DNA of 64,000 bases from Escherichia ruysiae (GTDB taxonomy: Bacteria; Pseudomonadota; Gammaproteobacteria; Enterobacterales; Enterobacteriaceae). Both the position numbers and the translations under genes were made by a program. Position 1 is the first letter of the stretch. Every line of letters starts with the position of its first letter. Positions 52,525 to 62,723 of this stretch are shown piece by piece. Location: assembly GCF_902498915.1 (NCBI RefSeq), contig NZ_CABVLQ010000001.1. One strand, 5' to 3'. The notes under the pieces are model-generated. The model was not told the origin of the DNA. It saw only the letters and a list, made by a program, of their open reading frames with translations, and ran no database searches.

Positions 52525-52932
52525 CTACTCAATAACATAAAAAGCTTCCGCATTATTACTGGCATCAGGATAGGATCCATCACTGCGCATTCCGCCTTTT
52601 CTGGAGATTTTGCGCGCCGATACATTCGAGGCTTTACCTGTCCACTGGTCCATAACATAAATATACGAATCATCTTGTTCGAGATAGAAAGCAGCATGTT
52701 TATGAGCATCTTCCCTCGGTGGATATTTCCCATTCACAAAAGTCGCGATTGCTGTTCCTCTGCGGATCGATTTATCTCCGAAAACTTTCCGCCCCTGCTT
52801 CCACGTTCCGGTATGCCCTACATGTGCATATACCTGAACTAAGAACACACATTCCTTTCTGTCTCCTGCTCCCGCCATTCCCACCATTTCAGTGCCCTGC
52901 AATGAATCTACCAGGCCATAAACATATGCCAT
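52525..52932 (-). CDS. BPSL0067-type cell-wall amidase, predicted T6SS effector
   Basis: A 135-residue NlpC/P60-like cysteine peptidase: Cys28 in RKECVFLVQVY, W44KQG, TAIATFVNGKYP and His79 in HKHAAFYLEQD, with YVMDQW after it. No signal peptide. Its place between tssC and hcp, with a secreted partner downstream, is where the Salmonella SPI-6 cluster carries its amidase effector pair. It should cleave peptidoglycan peptides in target cells. Confidence 0.82.
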   Translation of the reverse strand: MAYVYGLVDSLQGTEMVGMAGAGDRKECVFLVQVYAHVGHTGTWKQGRKVFGDKSIRRGTAIATFVNGKYPPREDAHKHAAFYLEQDDSYIYVMDQWTGKASNVSARKISRKGGMRSDGSYPDASNNAEAFYVIE

Positions 52933-52982
52933 ATCTCCCCCTGAGTATTATCTGACATCATTCATTAAAATATTCATAAAAA

Positions 52983-54497
52983 TCAGGCAGTACCCTGTTT
53001 TACTGACGGCAGTTTTGTGACCAGACGCAGCGACCCCGTTAATCCTTCAAGCTGGAAATGCGGGCGCAGGAAGAATTTGGCATCGTAATAACCCGGATTA
53101 CCTTCCACTTCTTCCACCACCACTTCAGCAGCCGCCAGCGGCCGACGAGCTTTAGTTTCCTGTGAGGAGTTCACCGGATCGGCATCAACGTAGTTCATGA
53201 TCCATTCATTGAGCCAGCGCTGCATATCTTCACGTTCTTTGAACGAGCCGATCTTGTCGCGCACGATGCACTTGAGGAAGTGCGCAAACCTTGAACAAGC
53301 GAACAGATATGGCAACCGGGCTGAGAGATTGGCGTTGGCCGTGGCGTCCGGGTCGTAATATTCCTGAGGTTTTTGCAGCGACTGTGCGCCAATAAAGGCG
53401 GCGTAATCAGAGTTTTTGCGATGGATAAGCGGGATAAAGCCATTTTTTGCCAGTTCCGCTTCACGGCGGTCAGAGATGGCGATTTCCGTCGGGCATTTCA
53501 TGTCCACGCCGCCGTCATCGGTCGGGAAGGTATGACAGGGCAGATTTTCTACCGCCCCACCAGATTCCACACCACGGATCAACGTACACCAACCGTAATG
53601 TTTGAAAGAACGGTTGATATTTACCCCCATTGCATAGGCGGCATTACTCCAGACATATTTGCTGTGATCTGCGCCATCCGCATCTTCTTCAAAATCAAAC
53701 TCATCGACAGGGTTTGTTTTCGCGCCATAAGGCAAACGGGAGAGAAAACGCGGCATCGTCAGGCCAATGTAACGAGAATCCTCGCTTTTACGCAGTGAGT
53801 TCCACGGTGCATATTCGAGGTTCTGGGTCACAATTTTGGTCAGGTCACGCGGGTTGGCCAGTTCCTGCCAGGAATCCATCTGCAACACTGATGGAGAGGC
53901 CCCGGCAATAAACGGCGCATGGGCGGAGGCTGCCACTTTGGCAATGGAGCCGAGCAGATCCACATCCGGCGGGGTGTGATCAAAATAATAATCCGCAATG
54001 ATACAACCGTAAGGTTCTCCGCCTAACTGCCCATATTCGGCTTCATACAGCTTTTTGAACATGGGGCTTTGATCCCACGCGATCCCTTTGTAACGTTTCA
54101 TATTTTTCCGCAATTCATCCTTCGAAAGGTTCATAAAGCGGATTTTTAATTTTTCATCGGTTTCAGTGTTGTAAACCAAATGTTCCATCCCACGCCAGGA
54201 GGACTCCAGTTTCTGAAAATCTGGATGACTCAGGATTAGCTTGATCTGTTCCGTTAATTTGAAATCGATCTGCTCAATAATCGCAGCAATACTTTTATAA
54301 GCATCGTCACTAACGATGACCGTATTTGTCAGAGCCTGTTGAGCCAGCGTCTGAACTGCCGCCTCAACCGCCTTTGCAGCCTGAGGTGTCTTGGGACGGA
54401 AGGCTTTATCCAAGAGCGAATCAAACTCCGTTTCCTGATAGGCAGTGGTTTGCGCAGTAGAGAGGTCGCCAGTCGCCAGAAGAGTATCGTTTACCAT
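52983..54497 (-). CDS. tssC: T6SS contractile sheath large subunit TssC
   Basis: A 504-residue VipB/TssC. Typical stretches KLESSWRGMEHLVYNTET and RLPYLFACSRFAHFLKCIVRDK are present. With TssB it builds the contractile sheath that ClpV recycles. It lies 24 bases after tssB. Confidence 0.96.
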   Translation of the reverse strand: MVNDTLLATGDLSTAQTTAYQETEFDSLLDKAFRPKTPQAAKAVEAAVQTLAQQALTNTVIVSDDAYKSIAAIIEQIDFKLTEQIKLILSHPDFQKLESSWRGMEHLVYNTETDEKLKIRFMNLSKDELRKNMKRYKGIAWDQSPMFKKLYEAEYGQLGGEPYGCIIADYYFDHTPPDVDLLGSIAKVAASAHAPFIAGASPSVLQMDSWQELANPRDLTKIVTQNLEYAPWNSLRKSEDSRYIGLTMPRFLSRLPYGAKTNPVDEFDFEEDADGADHSKYVWSNAAYAMGVNINRSFKHYGWCTLIRGVESGGAVENLPCHTFPTDDGGVDMKCPTEIAISDRREAELAKNGFIPLIHRKNSDYAAFIGAQSLQKPQEYYDPDATANANLSARLPYLFACSRFAHFLKCIVRDKIGSFKEREDMQRWLNEWIMNYVDADPVNSSQETKARRPLAAAEVVVEEVEGNPGYYDAKFFLRPHFQLEGLTGSLRLVTKLPSVKQGTA

Positions 54498-54521
54498 GAA
54501 AGTTCCTTAATAAAATCGCAG

Positions 54522-55067
54522 TTAGTCTGCTGTTCCCGTTTCACCTGATAAGACACTTTCCTGTTGAGCGACAGGTTTTGGCGCGCTGGCCAGAGCTTTC
54601 AGTAACGTTGGGTCTTGTAATAGTTTGTTGATCAGATTTTCTGCTCCCGCTTTACCATCCATATAGGTTTGCAGGTTGGCAAGCTGAGTACGTGCTTCCA
54701 GCAACTGGTTCAGGGCATCCACCTTACGGGCAATCTGCGCAGGCGAAAAATCGTCCATATTCTCTAACGTGATATCGACCATTAACTGCCCTTCGCCCGT
54801 CAGCGTATTGGGGACAGCAAATGCCACGCGCGGCGCAATGGCTTTCATCCGCTCGTTGAAGTTATCGATATCAATATCAAGGAATTTACGATCGGTGACC
54901 GGTGGCAGCTCTTCGCGTGGTTTACCGGCCAGATCGGCCAGCACCGCCATGACAAACGGCAGTTCGATTTTTTTCTCGGAGCCGTAAATCTCTACGTCAT
55001 ACTCAATCTGCACGCGGGGCGCGCGGTTGCGGGCAATAAACTTCTGCGCGCTGTTGTTGATAGCCAT
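54522..55067 (-). CDS. tssB: T6SS contractile sheath small subunit TssB
   Basis: A 181-residue VipA/TssB, with RAPRVQIEYDVEIYGSEKKI and LPFVMAVLADLAGKP near the start as usual. It pairs with TssC. Confidence 0.96.
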   Translation of the reverse strand: MAINNSAQKFIARNRAPRVQIEYDVEIYGSEKKIELPFVMAVLADLAGKPREELPPVTDRKFLDIDIDNFNERMKAIAPRVAFAVPNTLTGEGQLMVDITLENMDDFSPAQIARKVDALNQLLEARTQLANLQTYMDGKAGAENLINKLLQDPTLLKALASAPKPVAQQESVLSGETGTAD

Positions 55068-55127
55068 AATCCTTCATTTCCTTATCAGTCAGCCGACGAC
55101 ACCAGGGGAGTGGTCCGACGGTACAGT

Positions 55128-55418
55128 TTAAAAATCATACGCAGAGAGTATTTTTATAATCTCTTTGTTTTCTTTTTGTTTTTTCCGCAACACAGGGAGT
55201 GATTTCTTCGCCGGAGGACACCAGGTATCAACCCCTTTTTCGATGCCTCTTTTATCCTTCTCTGGTAAAGAGCTGTCCCATTCACCAGCAAGATGCTGGC
55301 ACATTTCCGCATTACTCAGAAAATGCTGCACATCCTGTGGTAAAGGCGGTTCCCCCTGAACACAGAAAGCGAACATCATTAACAGGAATGTCAGCAACAT
55401 CGGATAACGAAATGCCAT
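55128..55418 (-). CDS. Small secreted protein of unknown function between clpV and tssB
   Basis: A 96-residue protein with a signal peptide (MAFRYPMLLTFLLMMFAFCVQG). The mature 74 residues hold two cysteines (MCQHLAGEW, DTWCPPAKK) and a basic helical end. I do not know the family. Size, export and T6SS context resemble a periplasmic immunity or accessory protein, but no toxin gene adjoins it. The 218 bases between it and the clpV stop hold no gene I can support. Confidence 0.6.
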   Translation of the reverse strand: MAFRYPMLLTFLLMMFAFCVQGEPPLPQDVQHFLSNAEMCQHLAGEWDSSLPEKDKRGIEKGVDTWCPPAKKSLPVLRKKQKENKEIIKILSAYDF

Positions 55419-55636
55419 ACTTAATGTCCATCAATTGACCAGCGCATGAGATATGCTCTGGCGGGAGGGCGATATGTTGCAGAAATACAGCCCCTTGCAC
55501 GCGCATTAGCAGGCGTGCGCAAAAATTTATCTACCGATGCACAAAAAGCCCCCTGCAAATCATTGGTGGAAGAATCTCCAGGAAAGCGACTAACCCACAA
55601 TGCACCACTTAATTCTTTTGCAATAAGGATGTTCCA

Positions 55637-58270
55637 TTAATCCGTTTCAAAAATAATCTGTTCATCCTCATCAACACGGATGCAGATTTGCGTGATAGCT
55701 GTTTTCTCTGTCATCGCCTGCAACCAGTAACGGGACAGTTGCGGCAGAATATGCTGCTCGATATAACCAATCAGCAAGCGTGCCCCTGTTTCGTGCATCG
55801 GGCAGTGCGCCACAATGTGCGTAATGAGTTCGTCGCCATAGATGAGTGAAACGCTATGCTGCTCCGCCATACGATCCATCAGTCTGCCAAGATGCAGACG
55901 GGCAATAACACCTCGCGCCTTCTCATCCAACGGCAAATAAGGGATAACCGTCACCCTCCCCAGGAAAGCCGCTGGGAAGTGTTTGCGTAACTCCGGCATT
56001 AACGCCTCTTTTAGCCCTGCTGAATCGGGCATCAGCGCCGGATCCTCGTAGAGCTGGCTGATAAGCTCCGCACCTGCGTTAGTGGTCAACAACAGCGTGG
56101 TATTTTTGAAATCGATGTGGACACCTTCGCCATCCTCCATCGCACCTTTATCGAATACCTGGTAGAACAACTCGTGGACGTCGTGATGGGCTTTTTCAAT
56201 TTCATCCAGCAACACCACGCTCCAGGGATGACGGCGTACAGCTTCCGTCAACACACCGCCTTCGCCATAGCCAACATAGCCGGGCGGCGCGCCTTTCAGC
56301 GTGGAGACAGTGTGAGACTCCTGAAACTCGCTCATATTGATAGTAATCAGATTCTGCTCACCGCCGTAGATTGCTTCTGCCAGCGCCAGCGCGGTCTCGG
56401 TCTTGCCAACACCGGACGGCCCGGCCAGCAAAAAGACGCCCACAGGTTTGCGCGGATCGCCTAACCCCGCCCGCGCGGTCTGGATACGCTCACCAATCTG
56501 CGCCAGAGCATCCATCTGCCCGGTAACACGTTGCGCCAGGCGGGCAGGCAGTTCCAGGATCTGGCTGGCTTCATCTTTTACCATGCGCCCAGCGGGAATG
56601 CCGGTCCAGTCGGAGACAATCGCCGCTACCACCGCCGCATTAACTTCCGGAAACACGATGGGGTTTTCACCCTGCCAGACTCTTAATGCTGCTTCTGACT
56701 GTTGCAGTGTGATTTCATCACGCTCGCGGGTTTCTGCAGCACGCTGCTCCTGTAATCTGTTAACCAGCTCTAGTTCTTGCTGCCAGCGTTCATCCGCATC
56801 AAATAGTTCTCTTTTCAGCGATATAATCTGCGACGCCAGTGTGTCGCCTCGCTCTGCGCGGATTCCCATTTTTTCCTGTTTTAATAGCAGTTCCTGCTCC
56901 ATTTCAGCGGCTTTGAGCCGTTGACGCAGAAACTGGATATTCGCTGGTGGAGTGTGCAGCGACAGCGCCACGCGGGCTGCGGCTGTATCCAACAAACTGA
57001 TGGCTTTGTCCGGTAGCTGTCGAGCCGGGATATAACGGTGAGAAAGCTGTACAGCAGCACGCACGGCTTCATCAAGGATGAGTACGCTATGGTGCTTTTC
57101 CAGCGTAGTGACTAACCCGCGTACCATCTCAACAGCGGCAGCCTCTTCCGGCTCTGCCACCTGCAACACCTGAAATCGCCGGGTCAATGCCGGATCTTTC
57201 TCTATATGGCGTTTATACTCACTCCAGGTGGTCGCCCCAATCGTTCGAAGACTGCCACGCGCCAGCGCCGGTTTCAGCAGGTTGGCAGCGTCACCTGTAC
57301 CGGATGTACCTCCGGCGCCTACCAGGGTGTGAACCTCATCGACAAACAGAATCACCGGCTGCGGCGAGCACGCAGCTTCTTCCAGCAGCGCCTTCAGGCG
57401 GGATTCAAATTCGCCTTTCATAGACGCTCCCGCCAGCAGCGCCCCGACATCCAGCGACAGCAACCGCACGTTACGCAGTGAGGGCGGCACTTCCCCCTCG
57501 GCAATCGCCAGCGCGAATCCTTCCACCACAGCCGTTTTCCCGACGCCTGCCTCGCCAGTTAGCAGCGGATTGTTCTGCCGACGGCGCAGCAGAATATCCG
57601 TCATAGTACGAATTTCGTGCTCTCGACCGGTGACTGGATCGATGCCACCTTCGCGAGCCTGTGCAGTCAGATCCTGACAGTATTTCGCCAGCGCGGATTT
57701 ACTCCCTGCTGATTTACTGGAAAATGCCTGACTGCTTTCTCCCGGAACCGCAGAATTCAAATCCGAACCATCATATGGAATCTCTGATATTTCAGGGGAT
57801 GATGAGATTAAAGACGGAAGAATATCCAATAGTTCATTTACCGGTAACCCAGCCAATGGCGCACAGATATTTTTTAACACTCGATACAATTCTGGTGTGG
57901 TTAACCAGGCTAGTAGTAACCATCCGCTACGAATTTTGTGATCGCCAAAACGGATGCTTGCCAACATCCAGGCTTTTTCAACAGAAAGATCTATATGGTG
58001 GGAAAAATCGCTAATTACGCTAGCTCCGGCAGGCAATATATCCAATTGCTGAATTAACGCATTCTCTACATCAAAAGATGTTATTTGGTAATGCCGAAGA
58101 ACATGGTGAATATCATTCTCTGGTTGTTGTATTAGCTGATGCAACCAATGCGTTAGTTCGACATAAGGATTAGCGCGTAATTTACAGAACGTTGTCGCAG
58201 ACTCCAAAGACCTGAATAAAGGTTTTGTTAGCTTTCCATATAGTGCACTGCGTGAAACAGGAGTGTCCAT
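55637..58270 (-). CDS. clpV: T6SS sheath-recycling ATPase ClpV (TssH)
   Basis: An 877-residue Hsp100 AAA+ unfoldase. N domain to about 165, first Walker A GEAGVGKT (239-246), coiled middle domain, second Walker A GPSGVGKT near 620 and a ClpB-type C domain. ClpV disassembles contracted TssBC sheath. It is the first gene of the leftward T6SS run and is divergent from tagK. Confidence 0.95.
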   Translation of the reverse strand: MDTPVSRSALYGKLTKPLFRSLESATTFCKLRANPYVELTHWLHQLIQQPENDIHHVLRHYQITSFDVENALIQQLDILPAGASVISDFSHHIDLSVEKAWMLASIRFGDHKIRSGWLLLAWLTTPELYRVLKNICAPLAGLPVNELLDILPSLISSSPEISEIPYDGSDLNSAVPGESSQAFSSKSAGSKSALAKYCQDLTAQAREGGIDPVTGREHEIRTMTDILLRRRQNNPLLTGEAGVGKTAVVEGFALAIAEGEVPPSLRNVRLLSLDVGALLAGASMKGEFESRLKALLEEAACSPQPVILFVDEVHTLVGAGGTSGTGDAANLLKPALARGSLRTIGATTWSEYKRHIEKDPALTRRFQVLQVAEPEEAAAVEMVRGLVTTLEKHHSVLILDEAVRAAVQLSHRYIPARQLPDKAISLLDTAAARVALSLHTPPANIQFLRQRLKAAEMEQELLLKQEKMGIRAERGDTLASQIISLKRELFDADERWQQELELVNRLQEQRAAETRERDEITLQQSEAALRVWQGENPIVFPEVNAAVVAAIVSDWTGIPAGRMVKDEASQILELPARLAQRVTGQMDALAQIGERIQTARAGLGDPRKPVGVFLLAGPSGVGKTETALALAEAIYGGEQNLITINMSEFQESHTVSTLKGAPPGYVGYGEGGVLTEAVRRHPWSVVLLDEIEKAHHDVHELFYQVFDKGAMEDGEGVHIDFKNTTLLLTTNAGAELISQLYEDPALMPDSAGLKEALMPELRKHFPAAFLGRVTVIPYLPLDEKARGVIARLHLGRLMDRMAEQHSVSLIYGDELITHIVAHCPMHETGARLLIGYIEQHILPQLSRYWLQAMTEKTAITQICIRVDEDEQIIFETD

Positions 58271-58601
58271 CTGTTACACCTGATGATGTAAGAACATATA
58301 AATGATACATAAACATAAATGTACCGATTAGAACTTCTAATTAATAGAATCATCAAAATTCCAGAATGAAACAATGATGCATATCACAGAACGCAATGTA
58401 ATATAGCGGTTAGTATCTTTTTTATGTTTTTTTTCAATACAGAAAATCAATCACATATACATTATGAATATATTACATCAAAATTATCACAATACATTTC
58501 CGCAGGAATTAATATTGATAAAATAAATTGTTCAGCATTACTTATCTAAAAAATTGAAATTATTCTTCTATTGAAAAGAACACTCTATACAGCGATACGT
58601 A
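58271..58601. promoter_or_regulatory. Divergent clpV / tagK T6SS promoter region
   Basis: About 330 very AT-rich noncoding bases that must start both halves of the T6SS cluster. The composition is typical of H-NS-silenced horizontally acquired promoters. No GATC cluster is seen, unlike the Fur/Dam-switched sci-1 promoter of enteroaggregative E. coli. Individual promoters cannot be picked with confidence. Confidence 0.55.
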
Positions 58602-59516
58602 ATGAAACGAAATATTTCCTGGGGACTACAAAAAATACAGGCGCACGGGGTTACCGATAGCACAATTTACGCGACTGCAGGAACACAGATTATCTTCACC
58701 GTCAACGCGCCCTGGCTTCCTGTTTTTGAGGTGGATGAGAATGCGAAAATTGCTCTCAGCCTGACTCGCCACGAAGAGGCGTGGTGGATAATCAATCAGT
58801 CCGATGAATATTGTTGCACGGTAAATGATCAGATTGTCGAGCCGCATCACCGTATGCGCCTGAATGAAGGGGATCTGATTGAATGGGGATTATCTTCCTG
58901 GTGTCTTGTTCGTAACAATCCGACGTCTCTTACTCCACGTGAGGAAAAGACGACACCACAGACTGCTGTTTCGCTGGAAACAATAAGCGAATATCTCGAT
59001 CTTGACTGGTTTCGACAACAGCAACGGCAGTCGCAAAATCCGTTTGATATCATTCCGGTTCATGGCACAGTCGCCACCGAAGGCACCCCAGAAACAGATA
59101 ACCCACTAACCCTACTTTACCAGGAATACCGCCAGGCATTATTGTCCCCTGAACAAGATATCCATCGTTATGCCGATCCATTTCCCCTTAATGAAGAGGC
59201 AGTTACGCTAGATCTGGCCTCATTGCGCAATCTGACCACTGAAGCTGATTCATTGCAGGATATGGTCACAGGAGGGTTAAGCATTGACGCTATTCTCGAT
59301 GTCCTGGATACCACCGGCGAAGGAGAAACGATCTGGCCTACCGAAACGGTTCTCCCCGATATTCTGCACTTGCTTTCCCCGGAATACGCATCGGAAATGG
59401 TGCATAGCGCCGTCTTACCCGATCTGACACAACGTGAGCACCGCCTCATTGGCATTGACAGCCATTACCGGGTAAACCCGGTACAACACGGAGATATCTA
59501 TCATGACAAGCAATAA
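58602..59516 (+). CDS. T6SS-associated FHA/TagK-like protein
   Basis: A 304-residue protein. Residues 1-100 look like a degenerate FHA domain (ALSLTRHEEAWWIINQSD, MRLNEGDLIEWGLSSW); the rest resembles the TagK family with DPFPLNEEAVTLDLASL. FHA proteins link threonine phosphorylation to T6SS activity elsewhere; no kinase or phosphatase gene is in this window. First gene of the rightward run, overlapping the next by 14 bases. Confidence 0.75.
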   Translation: MKRNISWGLQKIQAHGVTDSTIYATAGTQIIFTVNAPWLPVFEVDENAKIALSLTRHEEAWWIINQSDEYCCTVNDQIVEPHHRMRLNEGDLIEWGLSSWCLVRNNPTSLTPREEKTTPQTAVSLETISEYLDLDWFRQQQRQSQNPFDIIPVHGTVATEGTPETDNPLTLLYQEYRQALLSPEQDIHRYADPFPLNEEAVTLDLASLRNLTTEADSLQDMVTGGLSIDAILDVLDTTGEGETIWPTETVLPDILHLLSPEYASEMVHSAVLPDLTQREHRLIGIDSHYRVNPVQHGDIYHDKQ

Positions 59517-60333
59517 CGTGCTACCGGCTACCTTGTCGGCACTGCTGCGGAATTATTCTGTAGCGGAAGGTATTCAGATGGCTGAGCAACAAGTAAAGAT
59601 GCACCCAACTAAGGCTTTACATCGGCACAGCCTGTTTCAGTTATTGTGCGTGATCGGCTACTGGTCACGAGCGCTGCAACAAATCCAACTGTGCGCCCGA
59701 CTGGACGCAAATTATACCCGAGAAGCGCAGGTATTTGGGGAGTTGATTCGCTGTGAGATATACCGCCAGTCCTGCTTTCATGGTGAACAACGTCCCGGCT
59801 TTATTCTCCCTCCTCCCGTCTGGATGGAGGATCTGCTTGTCGCCCTCGCCTGTAACGCCCATGGTAAAACGTCAGATGCCGATGCCCACCGCAGCCGCGC
59901 GTTTGAGACCATAACAGACACTGCCGGACAGTGGAATGGCGGCACATTTGACTGGATAAGCGACAGCGACTCCCGTACCGGCCCAGTGCTGGAACTGGTC
60001 ACTGGTGGCATGTATATCTGGCTGCCGCTTTCGCAAATTCGCTCACTGAAATCGCCCCCGCCAGCGAGTCTGACCGATCTGATCTGGAAACCCGTCAATA
60101 TCACACTTCACAATGGTGATGTGCATGGTGCCTGGCTATTTTCCCGCTACAGCGGTTCAGAAAAGGCCTCCGATACCCTGTGTCTGTGCCGCAAAACCGT
60201 CTGGCAGGATGGTTCCGGAGAAACCCTGGTACAGGCTCTGGGGCAAAAAATGTGGCTCACCAGCCACGGAGATATCAGTCTGCTGGATTTGAGCACCTGC
60301 ACCTTTAATTCACCTGAAGGCCAAGATGCATGA
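59503..60333 (+). CDS. tagJ: T6SS accessory protein TagJ (ImpE/SciE)
   Basis: A 276-residue ImpE-family protein, with TPR-like N terminus (QVKMHPTKALHRHSLFQLLC) and WMEDLLVALACNAHGKTSDA typical of the family. TagJ binds TssB and may help ClpV act. It overlaps tssE by 4 bases. Confidence 0.88.
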   Translation: MTSNNVLPATLSALLRNYSVAEGIQMAEQQVKMHPTKALHRHSLFQLLCVIGYWSRALQQIQLCARLDANYTREAQVFGELIRCEIYRQSCFHGEQRPGFILPPPVWMEDLLVALACNAHGKTSDADAHRSRAFETITDTAGQWNGGTFDWISDSDSRTGPVLELVTGGMYIWLPLSQIRSLKSPPPASLTDLIWKPVNITLHNGDVHGAWLFSRYSGSEKASDTLCLCRKTVWQDGSGETLVQALGQKMWLTSHGDISLLDLSTCTFNSPEGQDA

Positions 60334-60824
60334 ATGCCTCCCACCAGCGCCCGGGCAAACACTTACTACCCACTCTGTTTGACCGCCTGTGCGACGACAC
60401 CCCAAACCAGAAGCGCGACCACGATATCAGTGTTAGCCCAGCTCAGCTTAAAGAGATCATCCGCCGGGATTTGTCGTTTCTGCTCAACACCATCAGCCAT
60501 GAAGATGATATTGATGCCGCGCGTTACCCGCAGGCGGCTGCTTCCGTAGTGAACTACGGCCTGCCGCCGCTGGCGGGGAGCTTTTTGTATGAACATAAGT
60601 GGGATGATATCCGCAGAGCCATTTTGCGTACTATTACCCGGTTTGAACCCCGGCTGAAGACCTCCACACTGCAAATCATCCCGCTACAGGATGAACAACG
60701 CCAGAATGGCCATAACACATTACAGTTTGAAATTTGCGGTGAGATCCTCACGCAGCCGTATCCGACAGCATTCCGGGTACGTAGTGCGCTGGATATGGAG
60801 CACAGCCGCATTACATTTTATTAA
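60330..60824 (+). CDS. tssE: T6SS baseplate protein TssE (gp25-like)
   Basis: A 164-residue gp25-like wedge protein. LFDRLCDD near the start, then LREIIRRDLSFLLNT-like and VVNYGLPPLAG, and IRRAILRTITRFEPRL with the family Glu-Pro-Arg-Leu. It starts sheath assembly on the baseplate. Confidence 0.93.
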   Translation: MNASHQRPGKHLLPTLFDRLCDDTPNQKRDHDISVSPAQLKEIIRRDLSFLLNTISHEDDIDAARYPQAAASVVNYGLPPLAGSFLYEHKWDDIRRAILRTITRFEPRLKTSTLQIIPLQDEQRQNGHNTLQFEICGEILTQPYPTAFRVRSALDMEHSRITFY

Positions 60825-60839
60825 TATAGAGGGTGAGTG

Positions 60840-62723
60840 ATGGATCCACGGCTACTGGAATACTACAACCGCGAATTGAGCTACCTGCGGGAAACGGGAG
60901 CCGAATTTGCCGCCCGTCATCCCAAAATCGCCGCCCGTCTGGGAATGCAGGGAGCGGATATTGCCGACCCCTATGTGGAGCGTATGATCGAAGCTTTCAG
61001 CTTCCTGACCGCCCGCACGCAGCTTAAAATTGACGCTGAATTTCCCCGCTTCACCCAGCGTTTGTTGGAGGTCGTCAGTCCCAATTACATCACCCCAACC
61101 CCCTCAATGAGCGTGGCACAACTACATCCCGATCCGGAAGAAGGTGATTTGGCGAAGGGATTCACCGTCCCACGCAACACTGCCTTTTTTTCCTCCATTC
61201 CGGAAGGTGAAAGCGCCGCCTGCCAGTTTCGCAGCAGCCAGGATGTGACACTGTGGCCGCTTGCCATCGAAGAGGCGCGCCTGACCGCCGCGCCGCCGGA
61301 TATGCCCGCCCTGCACCGCTACCTGCCAGCTAACATTCACGTCGCCGGAGCACTACGCATTACCCTGCGCACCTTCGGTGAACTGACCTTCAGCCAGCTT
61401 GCCGGGCTGGACAAGCTGCCGCTCTATCTCTGCGGCGAGGAGCGCACGACCTCACACCTGTTCGAACTGCTGCACACCAGCGCCATTGCCACACTGGCTG
61501 GCGTTCCGGGTCATTTTGACGGCGTACTGGATGTGAATCTGAAACAGCCCGTCATGTACGAGGGTCTGGAGCCGAATCAGGGGCTATTGCCGCTGGCGTG
61601 GAACGTGTTCCACGGCCATAACCTGTTGCATGAATATTTTGCCTGCCCGGAACGCTTTTATTTTTTCACCCCGACGGGTCTGTCTGCCGGGTTACAAAAA
61701 ATTCACAGCGGCGTGGCGGAAATTGTTATCTTACTGAACCGCCTGCCGCCAGACTGGCTGATCCACCAGACAAATGCTGCACAGTTCAGCCTGTTCTGTA
61801 CCCCGGTGATCAACCTGTTTCCCCGCGTCACCGCCCGGATCGATATCACTCACAGCACGACGGAGCAGCACCTGGTGGTGGACAGAACCCATCCGCTCGA
61901 CTATGAGGTGTTTTCGGTCCAGGAAGTGGAAGGGTTGGAAGCCGACACCACGCGGAAGATGACATTTCGCCCGCTCTACCACACCCGCAATAATGATGAA
62001 GGCAATCATGGGCGTTATTTTTCCCTGCGCCGGGAGCCGCGTCGGTTGTCTGAGAACGCCCGCCGCTACGGCACCCGCACACCCTATACGGGTTCGGAAG
62101 TATTCCTGTCGCTGGTTGACCAGTATGAAGCCCCATACCCGGAAAATCTGCGCCATATCACCATCACTGCCATGGTCACCAACCGCGATCTGCCCTGTCT
62201 TATTGCACGCAATGGTCGGGACGATCTGACCGTGGATGCGGCCATCCCTGTGGCAGGCGTGGGGCTTATCCGTCCACCTCGTCCACCACAGCCACCACTG
62301 GCGGAACGTGAAATGGCCTGGCGGTTGATCCGCCAGTTATCCTTTAATTATCTGCCGCTGGCCGATCTGGATCACCGCACCGGCGGTCAGGCACTGCGCG
62401 ATCTGCTGAACCTGTTTATTCCGGCGCATGACAGTCCGCAGTCGCGTCAGGTACGCAGCCTGATTGGCTGTAAAACAACGCCTGTTACCCGCCGTCTGCC
62501 CGGTTCCGGGCTGCTGGTTTATGGTCGCGGCGTCAGTTGTGAGCTGACGGTGGATGAAGACGGATTCTCTGGTATTAGCCCGTATCTGTTCGGTCTGGTG
62601 TTGGAGCAATATATCGCTCGTCATGTTTCCATTAATACCTTCTCGCAGATGACGCTGCACAGTATGCAACGTGGGAAAATTATGACCTGGCCGGTCAGAG
62701 CCGGACTACGGGGAAGTGTATGA
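60840..62723 (+). CDS. tssF: T6SS baseplate protein TssF
   Basis: A 627-residue TssF (LLEYYNRELSYLRETGAEFA, HPKIAARLGM start; LPLADLDHRTGGQALRDLL near the end). The ATG at the GAGGGTGAGTG leader is chosen; a GTG one codon earlier is possible. TssF and TssG form the baseplate wedge. The end overlaps tssG by 4 bases. Confidence 0.96.
   Translation: MDPRLLEYYNRELSYLRETGAEFAARHPKIAARLGMQGADIADPYVERMIEAFSFLTARTQLKIDAEFPRFTQRLLEVVSPNYITPTPSMSVAQLHPDPEEGDLAKGFTVPRNTAFFSSIPEGESAACQFRSSQDVTLWPLAIEEARLTAAPPDMPALHRYLPANIHVAGALRITLRTFGELTFSQLAGLDKLPLYLCGEERTTSHLFELLHTSAIATLAGVPGHFDGVLDVNLKQPVMYEGLEPNQGLLPLAWNVFHGHNLLHEYFACPERFYFFTPTGLSAGLQKIHSGVAEIVILLNRLPPDWLIHQTNAAQFSLFCTPVINLFPRVTARIDITHSTTEQHLVVDRTHPLDYEVFSVQEVEGLEADTTRKMTFRPLYHTRNNDEGNHGRYFSLRREPRRLSENARRYGTRTPYTGSEVFLSLVDQYEAPYPENLRHITITAMVTNRDLPCLIARNGRDDLTVDAAIPVAGVGLIRPPRPPQPPLAEREMAWRLIRQLSFNYLPLADLDHRTGGQALRDLLNLFIPAHDSPQSRQVRSLIGCKTTPVTRRLPGSGLLVYGRGVSCELTVDEDGFSGISPYLFGLVLEQYIARHVSINTFSQMTLHSMQRGKIMTWPVRAGLRGSV

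Noticed and set aside
55446..55640. A 64-codon plus-strand frame between clpV and the small secreted gene
   Set aside because: It has no ribosome-binding site, no recognisable motif and lies antisense in a T6SS operon gap; a hairpin there does not have a clear T tract.
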